This document shows, one piece after another, positions 33,291 to 43,790 of a stretch of 64,000 bases of DNA. The notes beneath the pieces are model-generated. The model was not told the DNA's origin, ran no database searches, and saw nothing but the letters and a program-made list of their open reading frames with translations. The stretch covers positions 4,846,236-4,910,235 of the forward strand of contig CM068315.1 of the NCBI GenBank assembly GCA_034766995.1, in the 5' to 3' direction. Position 1 is the first letter of the stretch. Each line of letters begins with the position of its first letter. This DNA is from Acanthacorydalis orientalis. Its lineage: Eukaryota > Arthropoda > Insecta > Megaloptera > Corydalidae. Position numbers and translations under genes: made by a program.

Positions 33291-33420
33291 TATGCCTATT
33301 ATTTAATGAATAATAGAAATTGTTCAGTATAAAATCAAATAGTTCCATATATATATATATATATGGAACTATTTGATTTTATACTGAACAATTTCTATTA
33401 TTCATTAAATAATAGGCATA
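33291..33420. repeat. Perfect 130 bp palindrome centred on TA repeat
   Basis: The left arm 33291-33350 (starts TATGCCTATTATTTAATGAA, ends AAATAGTTCCATAT) and the right arm 33361-33420 are exact reverse complements over all 60 positions. The 10 bp centre ATATATATAT is self-complementary, so the whole 130 bp is one perfect palindrome. Homology ends abruptly (G/G mismatch outside). There is no coding capacity or terminal motif. Absence of any arm divergence implies a very recent event, strong gene conversion, or a sequencing/assembly fold-back. Confidence 0.95.
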
Positions 33421-33464
33421 GATATTGAAATTTAAGTAGATACAAAAGAGCACAGTCACATTGA

Positions 33465-33497
33465 TATTATGGAGATTGTTCAGTAAAAAATCATAAA

Positions 33498-33559
<62 letters not shown>

Positions 33560-33560
33560 A
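33465..33560. repeat. TA arrays with partial copy of palindrome arm
   Basis: ATTGTTCAGTAAAAAATCAT just before the TA arrays resembles part of the palindrome arm (ATTGTTCAGTATAAAATCA). Two TA runs split by TACATA follow. Confidence 0.6.
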
Positions 33561-33567
33561 TAAACTA

Positions 33568-33635
33568 TTTTTTACACGACATTCTTTTCTACATATATAT
33601 ATATATGTATGTAGAAAAGAATTTCATGTAAAAAG
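33568..33635. repeat. Second long hairpin centred on TA repeat
   Basis: The left arm TTTTTACACGACATTCTTTT then CTACATATATAT pairs with the right arm, whose reverse complement is TTTTTACATGAAATTCTTTT then CTACATACATATAT. There are about 4 mismatches in 32. Like the palindrome 150 bp upstream, its centre is a short TA run. Confidence 0.85.
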
Positions 33636-33639
33636 AACA

Positions 33640-34896
33640 CACTCTTATAAATGTAACCAAAATGTTAGTATTTTTTTTAGTGAACACATTTTATCTTTGA
33701 AAGATTTTATTTTATTTATTTCGAATATGACACAAAAGAAATACTAAATTTTATTCATAACAAATAAATACTTTATATCAATCCAAGTCTGTCTGCTTTC
33801 TTTGAAAAATCTAAACAAACAATAATATAATCTTAAACTCATTTTATTTCTCATGTAAGATCAAATATTTTTCCATTACAAATTAGATGAAAAACAATAT
33901 TTTAAAAAAATAATAAAATTATTTCATGGTACTTTTTAAAATTTATAAAATTGAACATTGTACAGTGGTAATGTTTTTTTTATTGAAAAAGATTACAGCA
34001 ACGGACATTTTTCACGAGATGAAAAATATGTTTCTAAATAATAATATAAAAATTACTTATAGTCCTGAAAAGTAAAAGATTAATATAATATTTTTTTATA
34101 TGAAGTTATTATTATAAATATTTAGGGATGATACAGGCTGCAGTCATGTGCTTATTTATAATATTTTGTATTCTGTCAAGAAAACAAAATGATAAACAAA
34201 TATATTAACCAAAAGATTTCTTTCGGTTTTAACTAGTTATAATAAAAAAGAAATACTAATATAAGAAAAAATATATCCTAAAATTTTATTCAATTTGTAA
34301 CTAAACGAAAATTTATTTAAATAAACACGCAATATTAAAAAAATAAGTCGTTAGTTTTATATAATTAATTACTTTTATTGTTTTATTAAAAAATCCAATG
34401 AATAAAAAAGCAATCATATCATATATAAACATATATATGATAATAAATTATAAATTGGAAGGAAATTCTTTCAAGCAGTAAAAAGTAATAAACGTAGTAA
34501 CACTCGTCTAAATGTTAGAAATAGGAAATGTGTTTCCTTTTATTTTAACAACAATGAAATTCAAATTAAATTTATATCATATACAGTAATAAATACTTAA
34601 ACATTACAAATTAGTTTGACGTCATAGATTTTATTATGTCAAATTATTTTTTATACTTAATGAACATAACATACAATTGTTAGATATCAAAACTTTTACA
34701 TAAATATTATCAGATCATATGTAAAATCTCATAAAGTTAAAAGAAAAAAAAGAAATTAATTTCTTTAGTGCTATTAAAAAATCCTAAGGTTTATTAAAAT
34801 TCATAGATTTTAATTACATGCGGTCAAAGGAAGGTTATTGTGAATATAAATATAATCGTTGACTATGAATTGAATGTAGAGTTTTATATATTTGTA

Positions 34897-34903
<7 letters not shown>
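33640..34903. other. AT-rich intergenic, nothing recognised
   Basis: No coding or transposon motif seen. Confidence 0.5.

Positions 34904-34946
<43 letters not shown>
34904..34946. repeat. (TA)n microsatellite
   Basis: TA run of about 43 bp. Confidence 0.95.
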
Positions 34947-34949
<3 letters not shown>

Positions 34950-35310
34950 AGACGTGTTTGTGAATAAAATTGGTGTTTGAGATAAGAATTAGTTATTAAT
35001 TTTCGTTGAAAAACAAGTAAAGTACATAAAACTTTTATCAAACTTTTCAAGAAAACATATTGGAAATTTGAACGCCAATCAAAACTAGATCGTGCACGCA
35101 ACATACATCAAAAAGATAACATTAAATCATTGTAAAGCACGACTGTAGCACGCACTACAAAATTAATATAGCAGATAACATCTTCGAGACATAAAATTTA
35201 CGATTTTGAACTCAACAAAACATGTTCTTAATTATTAATTCAGAGCAGATTTTGTTAATACGCCAGCACAATATGAAACAAGACACAAATGCGTACCAGA
35301 TATAAAGTAG

Positions 35311-35720
35311 ATGAATGTTAGTTCATTTATTATATCCAAAAACATCATATCTCGACACAACAGTACCATCTCGTCTCCGTTCCCTTTACGTCTCGACGTA
35401 CCCGATACGTTTCTAACAAACGTCCGCCCGCCATCTCTTCGACGTCGCCGCCCTTTGCATCGTGTCTTCTATTCTTTTCTCGCCTCTTTCACGCAACGTT
35501 ACGCCGTGACTCTTCACACGGTCCTGCTTTGAGAGTTTCACTCTGTTTTGAGATACACACACATACGTACATTTGTGCGAACACATACACGAACACATGC
35601 ATACACATTGTTAGCCACTTTTCCACCTCCACATAATGTGGTAGTCTCGGGTGGTGTAGCTGCCGCCTCGTCACAAGAAACGTGACTGTATCCTGATTAG
35701 AAACACCCCCTTCACTTAAG
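35311..35720. other. GC-rich, pyrimidine-biased island
   Basis: Plus-strand C/T-rich and CpG-rich: CATCTCGTCTCCGTTCCC, ACGTCTCGACGTACCC, CCGCCCGCCATCTCTTCGAC, CGTTACGCCGTGACTC, TGTAGCTGCCGCCTCG. Frames are open on both strands but no family is recognisable. It could be a 5' untranslated exon/promoter region or conserved regulatory DNA. Confidence 0.35.
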
Positions 35721-35826
35721 CATTTCTGTAGCTTGTGAAAACTTAAAGACAATGAGAAAATTGTAGAATGCACAATTATGTGGTTGTTATATATATATTC
35801 ATAAATGTCAGCATCGAAAATTATAT

Positions 35827-35870
35827 ATACATACATACACACACACACACACACATATATATAGTGTGTG
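35827..35870. repeat. (CA)n/(TA)n/(TG)n microsatellite, self-complementary
   Basis: ACACACACACACACACACAC then ATATATATAG then TGTGTGTGTG: the flanking CA and TG runs are complementary, so it folds into a hairpin. Confidence 0.9.
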
Positions 35871-35997
35871 TGTGTATGAACACGAAAGGTAATTTCTAAA
35901 TAAAGCTCTACTTTATCTGAATATATTATCCAAAATATATATTATTCTAGTGCGATATAACAGTGAATAGGGCTTTTATAAGAATTCATTGCTCTTA

Positions 35998-36102
35998 GAG
36001 AAAACTTGTAAAAAAATAATAATTAGAATATGTGTGTATATATATATATGTATTTATATTTTTGTATATATATATATATACATATGTATATATATATATT
36101 TG

Positions 36103-36175
<73 letters not shown>

Positions 36176-36271
36176 TGTATTATAGAAAAAGAATATAGAG
36201 AAAAGAGAATTACAGAGAAAACTTTTGTAAAAAAATATTAATTAGAATTTATATATATATGTATATATTTG

Positions 36272-36320
<49 letters not shown>

Positions 36321-36335
36321 ATTGTATTATAATTT
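35998..36335. repeat. Tandem duplication of a microsatellite-bearing unit
   Basis: Unit 1 (35998-36184) and unit 2 (36215-36335) both run GAGAAAACTT..GTAAAAAAAT, AATTAGAAT, a TA/GTATTTATA array, then AATTGTATTATA. They differ mainly in TA array length. A block of about 200 bp has therefore been duplicated and its arrays have since diverged. Confidence 0.8.
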
Positions 36336-36376
36336 AAAAGCAGAAAATATAAAGAAGTCATTTATTATTGAAAGTA

Positions 36377-37193
36377 AGAGGGCAATTTGGAAATTTTGGT
36401 ACCTGGTAATGAAAACTGTATTTATTTTTTTAGAATGACTTATTTTTCAACATAACCACCATAAAGTTAAAAATACTTTGTCGAGTGATGGTCAAAAATC
36501 TTTATCCCATACTGGACTTCTCATGGTCCTCAAAATAGTCGTTTACTGTCATTTTCATCTCCTTAATTTAAGAGGATTGCTTGCCATCAAGGACTTTTTT
36601 GAGATCTGGGAATAAATGAAATTCAGACGGAGCTAAATCAAATGAATACGGCGGATGAGGCAGCAAATGTTATTTCAATTTGGCTTCAGTTCAAATTTGC
36701 ATTCAGTTGTGTTTGTGTTCAGTTGTCAATAAATACAGCACGCATCTTACCAACAGCTTTTATACACCCAATTTTTCAGTTAAGATTTCAAATTTCCATT
36801 TATCTGAGATGTCCACAGCCTAATCAATTCTGATATCTTTAATCGATAATTTCTCAAATAATATAGCGCATTTTATAGATGATTTCCAAGCCTGTATGAC
36901 CATGTTAAAATTGAGCAACATATTTTTTATAGTTATGTTTGAAGGTGCGTTATCACCCAACACATTTTTCATTTCGTTAAAAAATCTGTTTAATTTTTTT
37001 TAGAAAAAAAAATACTTTATTACTCACGATGATCTATTTTATTTATTTTAAAAAATACACCGAGACGAATAAGCTTGACTTAATATTTAATTGTTATTCA
37101 TAAGATAGACTTGGTGATGGTACAACGCAGAAAACTTTTGACATAGCACCGACATTGATATATCAGAACACAAGTTTTTTTAAAATACCGTCG
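36377..37193 (-). mobile_element. Mariner family B, copy C, 817 bp deleted
   Basis: Minus-strand left end CATACGACGGTATTTTAAAA (from 37193, next to TA 37194-37195) and leader (ATGTCGGTGCTATGTCAAAA, CACCAAGTCTATCTTATGAA) align closely with copy B at 14547. The right end, on the plus strand after TA at 36375-36376, is AGAGGGCAATTTGGAAATTT then TGGTACCTGGTAATG, and matches the worn end of copy B. It is 817 bp against about 1.28 kb, so roughly a third is deleted. Confidence 0.75.
36440..37000 (-). pseudogene. Mariner transposase pseudogene (family B, copy C)
   Basis: In order on the minus strand: EMKNVLGDNAPSNITIKNML (first HTH), ILFEKLSIKDIRI (linker region), DKWKFEILTEKLGV.KLLVR then LLTTEHKHN (the conserved stretch before the catalytic domain). 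A deletion removes the first two catalytic motifs. It resumes at PHPPYSFDLAPSEFHLFPDL then KKVLDGKQSS and KEMKMTVNDYFEDHEKS, where the third Asp is Glu. Stops occur in most segments. Comparison with copy B defines the deletion. Confidence 0.75.
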
Positions 37194-37261
37194 TATGATA
37201 CAACTACACTAGCTTTCTTGGTAAAATAATCTATAAATAAAAATCAAAACAATGTTTTTCG

Positions 37262-37530
37262 TAATCACTATGATTCGTGTTCTGATTGGTTAATGGACAT
37301 CGTGTGGTCTCTGTTGTAATCAGACATCAATCACATGTATATAGCTCTCTCACGGCGTACAATGAAAGAGAGTACATGATTTAAATGTAAAACTGATAAT
37401 AAATTAATTCAAAATATTGTAATGACTAAAGCTTTCGAATAAAAAAATCATTACACATTTTAAAAAAGAAGGAGCGTAAACTATCTGAGGCGAAGCCTCC
37501 CGGAGTTTTGAAAGCACAGTGAGCCAGAAT
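37262..37530 (+). repeat. Dispersed promoter-like repeat, copy 3
   Basis: Units: GTTCTGATTGGTTAATGGAC then ATCGTGTGG at 37278, and TGTAATCAGACATCAATCAC then ATG at about 37315; the ATTGG positions are 34 bp apart. The body CTCTCTCACGGCGTACAATG, AATAAATTAATTCAAAATAT, TGTAATGACTAAAGCTTTC, GAATAAAAAAATCATTACAC aligns with the copies at 45.7 and 50.2 kb. The tail GAGGCGAAGCCTCCCGGAGT (37488-37507) is a small GC palindrome (GGCGAAGCC). Confidence 0.7.
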
Positions 37531-38191
37531 CTGAACCGACTAGTATATTTAAAAAATAAAATATATTTAATGTATTTATTTTTTTATGGTGATGTTGGAA
37601 ATAAAATTTACGTTTATATAAACATACAAATATAAAGTCAATTTATATTTCAAATAAATAAATGAAACAATTTCAAATATATAAATTAAAGTAATTGATT
37701 TTATATTTATATCAAAGAAAATAATTATACTAAAACAGCAAGATATTTTCACGTTAAGTTTAAGGTTCACTAAAATGTGTGTTTAATTATTAAGAAAATA
37801 ATCTTTGAAAACATAATGGAATTACTAAAAATTGAATTGAACTTCAGCGGAATAGTATTCACCTTATAAATGTATATAAAAATCTCAATCTAAAGTCATA
37901 ATTTATGATATAGTTACAAACTCGAATTTAAATTAATTTTGATATATCTGGTCGTATAAATTAATGACAAAAATCCTCTTCCAAATTATCTGTTTTTGAT
38001 AAATAGACTGAGTAGCTACAATAACAAAAATGCACTTATAAAAAATACTTTAAAAAAACTAAATATTAATAAGTATTAATTTTTAAATAAATGAATAAAA
38101 ACAATATTTTAGTTTTTCTATAATGAAAATGTTTAATATCTTCTTGGTCGAATTTTCTAGCCTATTATTGACAAGTTCCGTCTGTTTTAGA
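37531..38191. other. AT-rich intergenic, nothing recognised
   Basis: No motif found. Confidence 0.5.

Positions 38192-38266
<75 letters not shown>
38192..38266. repeat. Long (TA)n microsatellite
   Basis: About 75 bp of TA with one CATA interruption. Confidence 0.95.
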
Positions 38267-38271
<5 letters not shown>

Positions 38272-38749
38272 ATTTTATCAAGGAAAATATGAAATATTTA
38301 TTTTAATATTTAAAGTTAATTTAAAAAGTAAAGTTTATCATAATATAGTCTTCAAACAACATAGTTTTTCTATTCTAATAAAATTGTACATAATTTGTGG
38401 TTCGATTGTGCTTGTGTTCTTTTAAATGTCTAGAATTGTTAATTAAATTTATTTTATTTATAATTAATACATTTTTCTGTTACAGGTACGATCTTCTCTT
38501 TAAATTCCTGTTTTTCGTTCAGAAAAGGTAAATTATTTTAAATTTATATTAAAAGCCAGTGTTTTACAAATGTTTAATAAATATACATAAATGTTCATAT
38601 TTATATCATTTAGGACACAAAATTCTTATTAGAATTTCGACAACAATATTTTTATTTTTTTTTCTAAACAAAATGAATAACGGATGAACAATGCTTTTAT
38701 AGCACAAACACTATTTTAAGATTATTTGACAATCTTTCGGAAAAATAGG

Positions 38750-38985
38750 ACATAATGATTAGTTACGTCCCCTGTCTGGTCCATTTTAGTTTCATCCTCG
38801 ACAAGCTCACGTCGCAGCACAGTCTGAGGTCAACAGCCTCTACCTTTTGTACCGTTAATGGGGGTTCGTTGGGATGTATTGTCCGAGGACTTTAACTAAC
38901 ACGTTCCGATTTCGTTCCTCTTTGTCATATAAATCGTAGGTCTGTTCGAGGATAACGATCACATGAACGAATTACATCGGTTATA
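38750..38985. other. GC-richer island, possible conserved non-coding DNA
   Basis: GTTACGTCCCCTGTCTGG, CTCACGTCGCAGCACAG, TGGGGGTTCGTTGGGATG, TCCGAGGACTTTAACTAAC. No open frame of note. A run of distinct, non-repetitive, balanced sequence within AT-rich DNA. Confidence 0.3.
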
Positions 38986-39356
38986 TATTAAATTTGATGT
39001 ACGACATATCTCTTCGATATTATGATTCATAATCTACAATCTGTCGAGTAGATTTTTTTATAAAATAAACATAAAGTTGGAATGATTTGTGTGGAAACTG
39101 AATTATGAAAATAGTAGTAATTAAATTTAGTAATTAAAGATATTACATTCATTATATATATATATATATATATGTAATTATTTTTTACGAAATATATTTT
39201 CATATAATTAAAAAAAATGCTAAAAATTTAATAATATATATTGTATTAAATTATTATTTTAAATATTATGCTAATGATGAATTTAATCAGAATACCATAA
39301 TAAATCCAATAATTACTAAAATTATATCAAATATAGGACCAATTATGAAGAAAATA

Positions 39357-40140
39357 TTAGGTTGGTGCAAAAATAATTGAGGTTTTACGTATTCAGTATA
39401 AAGACGCATATATCAGTTAAAAAAATATTTTTTAATCAAAATAAAGTTCATTGGCCTAAACACATTTCTCCCAACGAGAAACAAGTTTATTTATTCCTAC
39501 CAGATTGAATTTTGGAGTCTTGGAATTAACGAATTCATCGAAAGCACTTTGAGCTGATGCTTGATATTTGAAAATCTTCTGTCGTAGGAAATTATTTAAA
39601 TGTTTCAAAAAATTATAATCTGTCGGAGACAGGTCCGGAGAATAAGGTGTGTGAAGTAAGGTTTCATATCCCAGTTTATTATTTTTTTTTAAAGTCATTT
39701 GTGAGACATGTGTGGTCTGGCGTTATCATGAAGAAGAATTGTTCTTCTTCGATTTATACTGGCTGTAAACAAAGCAACTTCTCTCGTAGGAAATAACTCA
39801 AATGTTTAAAAAAATGGTAATCTATTGGAGACAGGTCCGGAGAATAAGGTGGGTGAGGTAAAGTGTTGTAATCCAGTTCATTTAATTTTTTTAGTCATTT
39901 GTGAGACGTGTGGTCGGGCGGTGTCATGAAGAAGAATTGGTACTCTTCGACTGGATGCTGGTCGTAAATGATGAATCTTCTCATACATTTTTTCAATTTC
40001 CTGACAATATTTTTCAGCTGATATTTTTTCACCAGGATTTAAAAAGTTGTAGCGAATGATGCCATTTACCGACCACCAAACAATGACCAAAATGTTTTTT
40101 TCACGAACCTTTGGGTAAGGAAATTGTTTTAGTGCTTCTT
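39357..40140 (-). mobile_element. Mariner (cecropia/Hsmar1-like) 3' part with internal duplication
   Basis: The terminal repeat TTAGGTTGGTGCAAAAATAA then TTGAGGTTTT at 39357 is well preserved. The transposase runs inward on the minus strand and breaks off near 40140, with no 5' end or second TIR. Same lineage as 11063-12202. A segment of about 190 bp is present twice (39575-39765 and 39783-39968). Confidence 0.85.
39456..40140 (-). pseudogene. Mariner transposase pseudogene with doubled D2-D3 region
   Basis: From 40140 downward: ALKQFPYPKVREKNILVIVW, then WSVNGIIRYNFLNPGEKISA, EKYCQEIEKMYEKIHHLRPA and SSRRVPILLHDTARPHVSQM, with the second catalytic Asp intact in HDTARPH. Instead of passing once into the third motif, the sequence goes through a LNELGY-type stretch, SPDLSP and the following region. 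It then returns to a second HDTARPHVSQ-like stretch before the final frame at 39698-39456: MTLKKNNKLGYETLLHTPYS, then PDLSPTDYNFLKHLNNFLRQ, with the third Asp in SPTDY, and FVNSKTPKFNLVGINKLVSR ending WEKCV. The first catalytic Asp and HTH are missing. It is inactive but well conserved where present. Confidence 0.85.
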
Positions 40141-40149
40141 CTGTGTATA

Positions 40150-40750
40150 TACTCTTTATTAAATTAAAAAATATATTTGAATTTTTCTCATTCTTAAAGG
40201 TCAGAAGATGTTTCCACTTTTCTTGATAAAAACATTAATAGTTTTAAAATAATAATTATGTGTTATTATATCTATTATCTTGACATTTTTTACACTTCTG
40301 GATCATTTACGTTCATTTTTTTATTACAAGTTATGTCTGCAAACATTGGGAAGATTTGGGATACTTTTCTTTTAAACAGTTTTCTAATTTTAACTCTTTG
40401 TACCCGACTATAGCACATGTACTGAAATTGGTAATGGAGAACAGATTCGCCGATAATTTTTTATTTTACTGCTTTAGTGGAAAATAGAAAATTTATCTAA
40501 TATTTTAAAATCATTTCGGTTGATTGTTATTATTTTGTAATTATTTATAAGAATAAAACAATAAAAAATGTCTCTTGCAGTTTTCGAGTCAGTTTTTATG
40601 CACACCGGTTATATATTTATTGATTGAATATCTTTTTCTTACATTTTTCATTTTAATTATTCACATTACACATGAAAAAGGAATAATCGAACTGTACTAA
40701 CCTATTAACTACTCGTATTCAATGTCTGTGACTAATTAGATAAGTGAATT
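40150..40750. other. AT-rich intergenic, nothing recognised
   Basis: No mariner 5' part could be found upstream (minus strand) of the broken gene. Confidence 0.5.
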
Positions 40751-41110
40751 AACTCAAATGTGAACGAATGTATATACACGCCGTCGATTCGAATGCAAAT
40801 GTATAAAAATTGGAAACCTTTTTTCACCATCTGTCTGTCTGTCTTCGTATGTATGTTCATCTATGTATGCATGTGTGTTTCTATATGTACGTTTTTTTTT
40901 GATCTCTCTGAGCTGAAGTGGCAACGCGACATAATTCAATCTGCAGACGATCGTTTTTTAACGTGTTCCTTCCATTTCACATAAAAGTGATGTAAAAAGT
41001 CCTGATTGATACGTATTCAGTGATGTATGTACAGCTGATAACAGGGTTGAGGATGCGTATAAAACGTATAATTTAACATTCGCAAACATTCGCTATGAAA
41101 TGTGCAGGAG
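40751..41110. other. Balanced-composition tract with octamer-like word
   Basis: CGCCGTCGATTCGAATGCAAATG contains an ATGCAAAT octamer at about 40793. Also GTGGCAACGCGACATAATTC, CTGCAGACGATCG and GGTTGAGGATGCG. Short (TGTC)n/(TATG)n repeats lie between. Possible enhancer-like DNA; the short open frames have no family. Confidence 0.3.
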
Positions 41111-42926
41111 TTTTTTATATTTTATTTTTGCCGTTCGTATCCGTTTTATTATTGAAAAATATTTTCTTCTTAAAATAACATCTATATGTATCTATTTTTT
41201 TAATATATTCATATTTATTTTCTTCATTGTTACGGATATTGAAATTCGTTCCTATTTTTTAATTTAAAAAGTTATTTTCTTGTTTTAAGATTATTACTTT
41301 TAACTATTGAACGTTTAATTTTCTATTAAAACTTATTCTTTTTTTCTATTAACTTTATTACATATATTTTAATATTCAAAATTACTAATAAATATACCAT
41401 AAAATAATTTTATTTGTTTTTAATTTATTTAATATAAAATATTTCTCGGGATAATATACAAAATTACGTGTACAAATTAATTCTGTGCCTTTTTATAGAA
41501 AATGAATGTTGGAAAAATGAAATAGTCATACATTTCAATCTTCTGTCATTTACTCTATCTATTGGATAACTAACGAATCCCTTATCGAAAAAAATGGCAA
41601 CTTTGAGTCAATGAAGTCTTTATGCATTTTCGGACTTTTTCCATTATCTTAGAATTCTTTCTATGTTTTAAGTACACAACATCTTCGATCAAAAAGCTGT
41701 ATAAATCATTTCTGTGTCTTCGACAGCATTTTTTTCAACTGGAACGCGAAAAGTATGCATTTGTATACGACTTTTCGGACGCTATCCTGTTTATTACTGT
41801 TTTTTGAGGTTATTGTAACTGCTTATCCAAGATGTATAGTGATTTTAAATGTTAAGATTAACACTTAAAAATTCTGAAACAACGAGAAAAAATCTTAATT
41901 TGAAACAGAGTTATAATTGATTCAATTTAAAGGTACAGAATAATTTTTACCTCAGATATGTTTATAATTAGTAATTAAAGTAATACATATATTAATATAT
42001 AAATATTCATCGCCCAAATCAATTATTTATAGTTAGTTATATTTTTAAACGGAAAAATTAAAAATACAGTAGAAACAGCTTATATGTACTGAGAGATTTA
42101 TTAAAAAAATCATTTTATCAGTACAGTAAATTTTTATTTAGATTACCAATTTCAGTTTTTTTATGCTCACTCAGTTGTATGTAGTATATGCCGTAATAAC
42201 TTATCTACATTATTTATTTTAAATCGAATTTTCCAAATTACTATCAAGTAAAACAATAAATAAAAATAAATATTTATCTACAGTATGAAACTTGAGTAAT
42301 TACATTCATAACTAAAAAGTTAATTCACAGTTGCAACTCAATTATGTGGTAGTTATTATCATCAAACTCTGTGACAAAAAATAACAGCAAAACATAATGA
42401 AATGAGGTTTGTTGAGAAGTATAAAATATGTAACTAGTAAATTAAAATGTAGATATTGAAGATTTATATTTAGTTATTTATTTGTTCTTTATGTATTACT
42501 GATTTTTTAATTAGTTTCTTAATTCAAATTTCAAAAATTGATCTGAATTTACCAGTATATTTTAAGGAAAATTAAATATTTCCATTGAAAAATTTATAAT
42601 CAAATGAAAAGAATTTTAAAAATTATTAGTTTTCTTAATAATTGTGATTAAAGAGATAGAATTAGTATATGAAAAAAACATAAGTTCTGTAAATTAAATA
42701 TCAGACTTATTTATCTTTACGCACATTAATAAGCAATTGAAAATTTTGGAATAAAAAAGTGGTATCATAATATTACAGTTTTCAGAATTTACAATTTGGA
42801 AAAGTCATTAGATTTTTCTAGTTTCAGCACTAAATTATTTTTTATATATTTTCAATTGTCTGATATGTTTATATGTTTGTATTCGTTAGTCTGATTTACA
42901 TCATTTTCTTTCCAAACTACATATAC

Positions 42927-42965
<39 letters not shown>

Positions 42966-43440
42966 ATGTACTTTATTTTTGTTTAAATAAAAAAATAAAT
43001 ATGAAATAAATAGTGTTATACAGAGTTAATGTTAAAATTTGATATATTTTAATTGTAATAAATACAGCAATCAGTTTTCTACGCTTTTGAATACAGAAAT
43101 TTCTGATTTATTTCACAATAAATATTTCTGTTTATATGTAATTTATTTTCAGTGGAAAAAGATTCGTCTAAATTAAATTCATTCAGATAAATCATTTTTA
43201 TATTTAAATGAGGTGTATGTGTATGGTATTAGAGTGCGTTTAATGTTTTTAAGTGTCGCATAAGTCGTTTATAATGTTTTCAATTCAAAGAATGTATCAT
43301 AATTTCTAACAAATTTAAAAGTATACATAAATTACGGCAATTTTCAATCTATACCATTGGCTCTAAGTCCATTTCTTAATTTTACTATCCATTAATAACA
43401 ATTATCCAACGTTATATCATATTATACAAGAGTTTTGTTT
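41111..43440. other. AT-rich intergenic; TA array 42931-42961
   Basis: No motif recognised. A modestly balanced tract at 41500-41800 (TTTCGGACTTTTTCC, TTCTGTGTCTTCGACAGC) is the only contrast. Confidence 0.45.
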
Positions 43441-43790
43441 ATTCTTTATGACTTATAAGTAGACACCTTGGACGATGACCTGATAATGATGGAGCTCATA
43501 TAATGTCAATATACGTTCGTTGCACCATGCATAATTTATATTTGTATTCTTGTACATCGGCCAAGTGTAGTTGGCACAGTTTAAATTGCATTTTCGTATT
43601 GCAGATGAGACTTTGTTCTCCATTATGTAGCGCCAAAAGTACTGCTCTTCTCGTATTCACAACGTAATGCACTGTATGCTTGTATAATATCAGTGCTTTT
43701 AGTCTAGTTTACGGTACAGTTATCACTCGAACCATCGTATGCAAAGACTAGCATTAACCGTCAAGTATCTAACATATATCTTTCTTTAAT
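43440..43790. other. Candidate conserved non-coding element
   Basis: About 350 bp of balanced, non-repetitive sequence with homeodomain/POU-like words (GCATAATTTATATTTG, TTTAAATTGCATTTTC) among CpG-bearing segments (GATGACCTGATAATGATG, CATCGGCCAAGTGTAG, CGAACCATCGTATGCAAAG). No coding frame. Confidence 0.35.

Noticed and set aside
36032..36241. Open frames rich in IYIYIYIY (also at 17984, 25716, 27608, 32349, 38123 and elsewhere)
   Set aside because: They are translations of (TA)n arrays and have no protein evidence.
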